From NCBI GenBank assembly GCA_964624395.1, contig CAZUWY010000058.1, positions 1 through 9,180 on the forward strand: a DNA stretch of 9,180 nt. The letters are read 5' to 3'. The notes under the pieces are model-generated. The model searched no databases. It saw nothing but the letters and a program-made list of their open reading frames with translations, and was not told where the DNA came from. Every line of letters starts with the position of its first letter. Within the stretch, counting starts at the first letter, position 1. This DNA is from UBA1046 sp964624395 (lineage in GTDB: Bacteria; Bacillota; Clostridia; Saccharofermentanales; DTU023). Of the stretch, positions 5,965 through 9,180 are shown in pieces. Both the position numbers and the translations under genes were made by a program.

Positions 5965-8057
5965 AGTTTTTCCTCCCGGAAAGCCTTGGTGCGGCTAAAG
6001 CCGATCCAGGTGACGAAGATAAGGACGATGGAGACTACGACAGTAATGGCAGAGCCAATCCCCTGATATTGCTTTTGAATAGTCAGTTTATAGATATAGG
6101 AGATAAGCAAATCCGAGGATCCTGCCAGATTGCCGTACTTGCTCGGCTCAAAAGGACCGCCGCCGTTGAAGAGATAGATGATGGAAAAATTATTGAAGTT
6201 GAAGGTGTACTGGCCAATCAAAAGAGGCGCGGTTTGAAAAAGCAGCAGGGGTATGGTTATATGGCGGATCCGCTGAAAGCCGGTGGCCCCGTCAATCTCA
6301 GCAGCTTCGTAAAGATCCTTGGGGATGCCCTGCAAAATCCCGGTGGAGAGCAGGAAAATATAAGAACTCCCCAGCCAGCCCTGCAGCAAGATGAGTACAA
6401 TTCTGGTCCCCCAGGTCGTATATTTAATATTGAGCATATCCGTGGGCGAAGTGTTACCCAGCAGATTATTGAGTGCAAGCGTCAGCGGGCCGGAGGGAGA
6501 GAACATGATAGAAAAGAACATGATGGTGATGAAAGCGGGTACTGCCCAGGGCAGGAGATAGACAGTGCGGAAAAAACGCTTGCCCAGAACTCTTTCCTGA
6601 TTGACAAGCAGTGCCAGCACAAAGCCAATGAAGATTGCCAGGCTGGTGGCCAGTACTGTCCAGATGATGGTCCAGCCGGCAATCAGCCAGAAAGGCCCGC
6701 CCGCTATGCCCTGTCCCATAATAATCTGCTTGAAATTTGACAGGGCATGCCAGTTGAATTTAGATTGATGCGTTGGGTCGTAATTGGTAAAAGAGATCAA
6801 GATGGTAATAGCGATCGGCAGCAGAACAATGAAAATTGTCACCAGGGCAGCGGGTGCCGAAGTAAAATAGGGAAAGCCATCTCTTAAAAGCAGAGATTTT
6901 GTCTCAAACCAGTTGTTCAGGCGGATGCCTTTAATTTCTCTTTTCTCATTTTTATTCACATCGCGAAAGGAGAGGTAGATGATTAAGAGGGCGAGCAAAA
7001 GAAAGATGACAGCTATCACTCCTTCGATCATGAAGATAATGGAGCGATCAAGGCGGCTGCCGTCTTTGGCCAGGCTGATAAGGCCTAGGATACCCTGGCC
7101 GCGGTAATTGCCGTGACCTAAAGCATAGGGGAGGGCAATAAAATAGGTATAGGCTGAGCCGAAGAGAAAAAACACTGCCTTTTGCCATTGGCCTAAAAGC
7201 AGCTGGCCCAGACCAGGCAAAGGAAATGTCAGCCAGGAAATCCAGGGGTATCTCTTAGTGGTCTCAACGGGTGTTTTCCGTCTCATATCGGAGATGTCTG
7301 AATTCAAAAGCTTAATGCCTGTCTTAGCCTCGGTGCGCAGCTGATGCTTAAGATTGCGCAGTTTATCCTTTAAACGCCTGTCCGGCAGCAGCCTTTTCTT
7401 GGTCTGAATATCTTCAGTGGCAGACAGACGGGCGGTTTTTTGCCCGTTTTTCATTGCTTTTGCCGAGATGAGGCCATCCTTGTGCAGCTTTTTCAGCTCG
7501 GTAATTTCAAGAATTTTTCTTTGCCTGCGCTCAGACCTAAAATTCAGATATTCGGCTTGAGATTTCCTTAAGTCCTCTTGTTCAAGATTTTTTACCTCTG
7601 CATTGACTGCAAAAATCTCAGTGAGAATCTTTTCTCTTTTCTCAGCCATTTGCCCCAGCTGATTTGCTGACTCCAGATTTTCATTGTGCTTTAATTCGAA
7701 ATCATAGGAGAGATCAATTAAATCAGAGTAAAAAAGCTGTCTTTCCTTGCTTTCGGCTGCTTTGATCTGCCATTTTTTTATCTGCCGGTCCTTTGTTTCA
7801 ATTTTTGCTGCAAAAGCTTGCTGGCGCTTTTTGCTGCCTTGTAAAAAATTTCGCTCTTTATCTTTTGCCTCTTTTAATTCTTTGTCATAGGGATGCGTTC
7901 TTTGAGCCAGTTTTTTAATCTCTGAGCGAATAAGAGCTTGCTCTTTTTTGGAGGCTTCAGCCAGTCTTTCCTCAAGAACCCCTCTCTCTTTAAGCCTTAG
8001 ATGTTTGCGCGGATGGATATTGCCGATATCGTCAAGCACTGTGGCCTTATATTTCAT
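5961..8057 (-). CDS. malF: MalF-like ABC permease with long coiled-coil N-terminal extension
   Basis: A 698-residue protein, much longer than the 430-515 residues usual for MalF/MalC. Residues about 15-255 are extremely rich in Lys, Arg, Glu and Gln with no membrane segment, and look like long helices or coiled coil. Next comes PWISWLTFPLPGLGQLLLGQWQKAVFFLF (split here as residues 271-299, core PGLGQ 281-285), resembling the short PGLGQ-type membrane segment I recall at the N-terminus of streptococcal MalC. Further membrane segments lie near 292-312, 338-364, 402-424, 454-486, 497-520, 552-572, 604-620 and 668-688. The EAA loop is LYEAAEIDGATGFQRIRHI (582-600) followed by TIP, so the C-terminal permease is intact. 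No large P2-type extracytoplasmic loop is present. The start has a strong ribosome binding site, and the internal Met258 (position 7286) has none, so the extension is likely translated. It pairs with MalG and MalK. Confidence 0.92.
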   Translation of the reverse strand: MKYKATVLDDIGNIHPRKHLRLKERGVLEERLAEASKKEQALIRSEIKKLAQRTHPYDKELKEAKDKERNFLQGSKKRQQAFAAKIETKDRQIKKWQIKAAESKERQLFYSDLIDLSYDFELKHNENLESANQLGQMAEKREKILTEIFAVNAEVKNLEQEDLRKSQAEYLNFRSERRQRKILEITELKKLHKDGLISAKAMKNGQKTARLSATEDIQTKKRLLPDRRLKDKLRNLKHQLRTEAKTGIKLLNSDISDMRRKTPVETTKRYPWISWLTFPLPGLGQLLLGQWQKAVFFLFGSAYTYFIALPYALGHGNYRGQGILGLISLAKDGSRLDRSIIFMIEGVIAVIFLLLALLIIYLSFRDVNKNEKREIKGIRLNNWFETKSLLLRDGFPYFTSAPAALVTIFIVLLPIAITILISFTNYDPTHQSKFNWHALSNFKQIIMGQGIAGGPFWLIAGWTIIWTVLATSLAIFIGFVLALLVNQERVLGKRFFRTVYLLPWAVPAFITIMFFSIMFSPSGPLTLALNNLLGNTSPTDMLNIKYTTWGTRIVLILLQGWLGSSYIFLLSTGILQGIPKDLYEAAEIDGATGFQRIRHITIPLLLFQTAPLLIGQYTFNFNNFSIIYLFNGGGPFEPSKYGNLAGSSDLLISYIYKLTIQKQYQGIGSAITVVVSIVLIFVTWIGFSRTKAFREEKL

Positions 8058-8062
8058 TTTAT

Positions 8063-8072
8063 CCTCCTCCTT
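8063..8072 (-). promoter_or_regulatory. Strong ribosome binding site of malF
   Basis: AAGGAGGAGG on the - strand, ending 5 nt before the ATG at 8057. It is the best ribosome binding site in the window and supports the long malF reading, including the N-terminal extension. Confidence 0.88.
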
Positions 8073-8079
8073 GCCTTTG

Positions 8080-8098
8080 CTGCCCAGCCCAATGGCAG
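8080..8098 (-). other. Small hairpin in the gap before malF
   Basis: On the - strand CTGCC (8098-8094) pairs with GGCAG (8084-8080) around a 9-nt loop. There is no T-run after it, so it is not a terminator. It sits just upstream of the malF ribosome binding site; chance occurrence is quite possible. Confidence 0.25.
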
Positions 8099-8107
8099 AT
8101 TATTCAT

Positions 8108-8563
8108 TTAAGCCTTTTTAGCAGTCTGGGACTGCTCTTTTAATCTGTGGATGTTTATTACAGTCAAAAACAGCATCAACCAGAGCAGCAAAGCCAGGTA
8201 CCAAAGGATTGATCCGCTCTGCAGCAAGAGGAATTTATTGACTGCGGCCAAAAAAACAATAGCGCCCCAGATCAGACGGTAAAGGGGCGGCGTGCCAAAT
8301 TTATCAAGTAAGAAAAAAGAATAGAGTGCCAGACTTAAAGGAACAATTATATCAATTAAAAAGCGGGCAAGGATAAGTGCTGAATACTCTGCCGCATTAC
8401 CTTGGGGGTATAGACTAAGCCAGAACTGATAGGCTTCCGGATTGGATAAAATGACAGCCTCGAGGGCAGAGACGACTATAAGGCCTGCGCATAAAGACAG
8501 CAGGGGAGTCAGCTGGCGGGTGTTGAATTTCTTTTTTAGCTTTGATTCCTCAGTTGTCCGCAT
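8108..8563 (-). CDS. Unrecognised four-helix membrane protein in the mal operon
   Basis: I do not recognise the family. Read from the ATG at 8563 it has 151 residues: a short Lys-rich N-terminus, four hydrophobic segments (about 17-40, 60-86, 95-114 and 118-138) and a basic tail ending QTAKKA. The positive charges at both ends and in the DKFGTPPLYR loop fit both ends lying in the cytoplasm. No catalytic motif, cysteine pair or EAA loop is seen, so it is not a second permease of the usual kind. The start is uncertain: an in-frame ATG at 8602 would add 13 mostly hydrophobic residues, but it lies in the loop of a hairpin with AGGAG directly against it and no spacing; the ATG at 8563 has no clear ribosome binding site either. 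It lies between the binding-protein gene and malF, 50 nt before malF, so it is probably co-expressed with the transporter. A link to transport is inferred only from position. Confidence 0.75.
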   Translation of the reverse strand: MRTTEESKLKKKFNTRQLTPLLSLCAGLIVVSALEAVILSNPEAYQFWLSLYPQGNAAEYSALILARFLIDIIVPLSLALYSFFLLDKFGTPPLYRLIWGAIVFLAAVNKFLLLQSGSILWYLALLLWLMLFLTVINIHRLKEQSQTAKKA

Positions 8564-8580
8564 AATATTATTATAAAGGA

Positions 8581-8612
8581 ACAGCAGGAGAAAAAAATAC
8601 ATCTCCTGCTGT
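8581..8612 (-). other. Perfect 10-bp hairpin between malE and the membrane protein gene
   Basis: ACAGCAGGAG and its exact complement CTCCTGCTGT (8581-8590 and 8603-8612) flank a 12-nt loop. On the - strand it starts 24 nt after the malE stop and is followed by TTCCTTTATAAT, only a partial T-run. It could be a leaky terminator or a 3'-end-protecting hairpin that keeps binding-protein mRNA more abundant than the mRNA of the membrane subunits. The left arm (- strand) also contains AGGAG, which the stem would hide. Confidence 0.7.
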
Positions 8613-8636
8613 AAAAAACTAATACTTATATTTGTG

Positions 8637-9179
8637 TTATTTCAAGTCAACCATCATGGCGTCAAAAGATGCCTTGAGTTCGTTATAGGCTGCTTCAACA
8701 TCAGCCGGTTTTACGCTGTTCCAGGACAATACTGCATTCTTCCAGCTGTCCCAGACAGGATTGAACTGCTCAAAAAGAGGTCTGCCGGGTGAAATCTCGA
8801 AAGATTCAATCACGGCCGCAATAACGAGCTTGTCTACTTCGTCCAGATCAGAGGCAGCGTAGGCATCAGCAGTTACATTCTCTAAAATCTTACCGGTTGC
8901 CTTAAATAAATCTACAGCAAAATCCGGATTAACAATCTCAGCGATCATAAGCTGAGCCAGTTCCACTTTGTCGTTATCTTCTTCGATGCGGGGATTGATG
9001 GCCAGGCCCCAACCGCCCTGCCAGTGTCTTAAAGGCTGACCGGCAACAGTGATCTGACCGATCGGATAAATACCCAGATCAGCACCGTCATTTGTCTGCG
9101 ATTTCATATCGGAAGTCTCCCATGGACCGCCGATGCGGAGAACTCCGGATTTGCCGCTGGTGAATTCATCAGCTATATA
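8637..9179 (-). CDS. malE: MalE/MalX-like maltose/maltodextrin-binding protein, C-terminal part (5' end outside window)
   Basis: The last 180 residues of an extracellular solute-binding protein of the family 1 type; the frame is open to the right edge. The visible sequence begins YIADEFTSGKSGVLRIGGPWETSD, broken here as residues 1-24, where GGPWE resembles the GPW motif common in MalE-like proteins, and continues with LGIYPIGQI, GGWGLAINPR (an aromatic/Gly patch as found in sugar-binding lobes), then the helical C-terminal lobe ending NELKASFDAMMVDLK. The ATG at 9107 is internal and is not the start. The signal peptide, presumably of lipoprotein type in a Gram-positive, lies outside the window. 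It heads the visible operon and would deliver the sugar to the MalF/MalG pore. Family membership is clear; maltodextrin specificity rests mostly on the neighbours, above all malQ. Confidence 0.88.
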   Translation of the reverse strand, partial: YIADEFTSGKSGVLRIGGPWETSDMKSQTNDGADLGIYPIGQITVAGQPLRHWQGGWGLAINPRIEEDNDKVELAQLMIAEIVNPDFAVDLFKATGKILENVTADAYAASDLDEVDKLVIAAVIESFEISPGRPLFEQFNPVWDSWKNAVLSWNSVKPADVEAAYNELKASFDAMMVDLK

Positions 9180-9180
9180 G

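Noticed and set aside
6069..6740. A 223-codon open frame on the + strand opposite malF
   Set aside because: It lies wholly antisense to the conserved permease region of malF, its translation is polar and low in complexity with no recognisable motif, and it has no convincing ribosome binding site.
7203..7290. Possible fusion or frameshift joining two genes in malF
   Set aside because: The frame is continuous from a strong start, there is no ribosome binding site near Met258, and the charged segment runs smoothly into the membrane domain. It is better treated as one gene with an extension.

Overview
The window looks like a piece of a Bacillota (Firmicutes-type) chromosome. The evidence is strong AAGGAG/GGGAGG ribosome binding sites, a maltose-type ABC transporter of Gram-positive layout whose MalF-like subunit lacks a large extracytoplasmic P2-type loop, a eutH-eutQ arrangement like the end of Firmicute ethanolamine operons, and intermediate GC. 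The genus cannot be named from the sequence alone. I see no tRNA, rRNA, insertion sequence, phage gene or CRISPR array.

Left third, + strand (about 2-2061): the 3' end of an ethanolamine-utilisation (eut) operon. It holds the C-terminal part of the EutH permease (cut by the left edge), a short cupin-only EutQ, and a 333-residue phosphate acetyltransferase of the EutD/Pta type, closed by a strong intrinsic terminator. EutH brings ethanolamine in. Upstream enzymes outside the window would give acetyl-CoA, Pta makes acetyl phosphate, and EutQ (reported to act as an acetate kinase in Salmonella) may recover ATP from it.

Middle (1993-2366): a convergent intergenic stretch with the eut terminator, a probable terminator for the opposing operon, and two copies 17 bp apart of a 14-bp repeat, each holding the palindrome TAGAATTCTA, with no assigned role.

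Right two thirds, - strand, read from right to left (9180 to about 2166): a maltose/maltodextrin operon in the order malE-like binding protein (cut by the right edge), an unrecognised small four-helix membrane protein, malF-like permease, malG-like permease, malK-like ATPase and malQ (4-alpha-glucanotransferase). The binding protein captures the oligosaccharide, MalFGK pumps it in, and MalQ begins its breakdown. All genes point the same way with short gaps, and malF/malG overlap by ATGA, so one transcript is likely.

The most unusual items are the 698-residue MalF-like protein, which has about 255 residues of highly charged, coiled-coil-like sequence ahead of its membrane part; the unknown membrane protein in the operon; and a perfect 10-bp hairpin between malE and that gene. 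The rest is a recognisable pair of catabolic operons, and I do not see a wholly new system.
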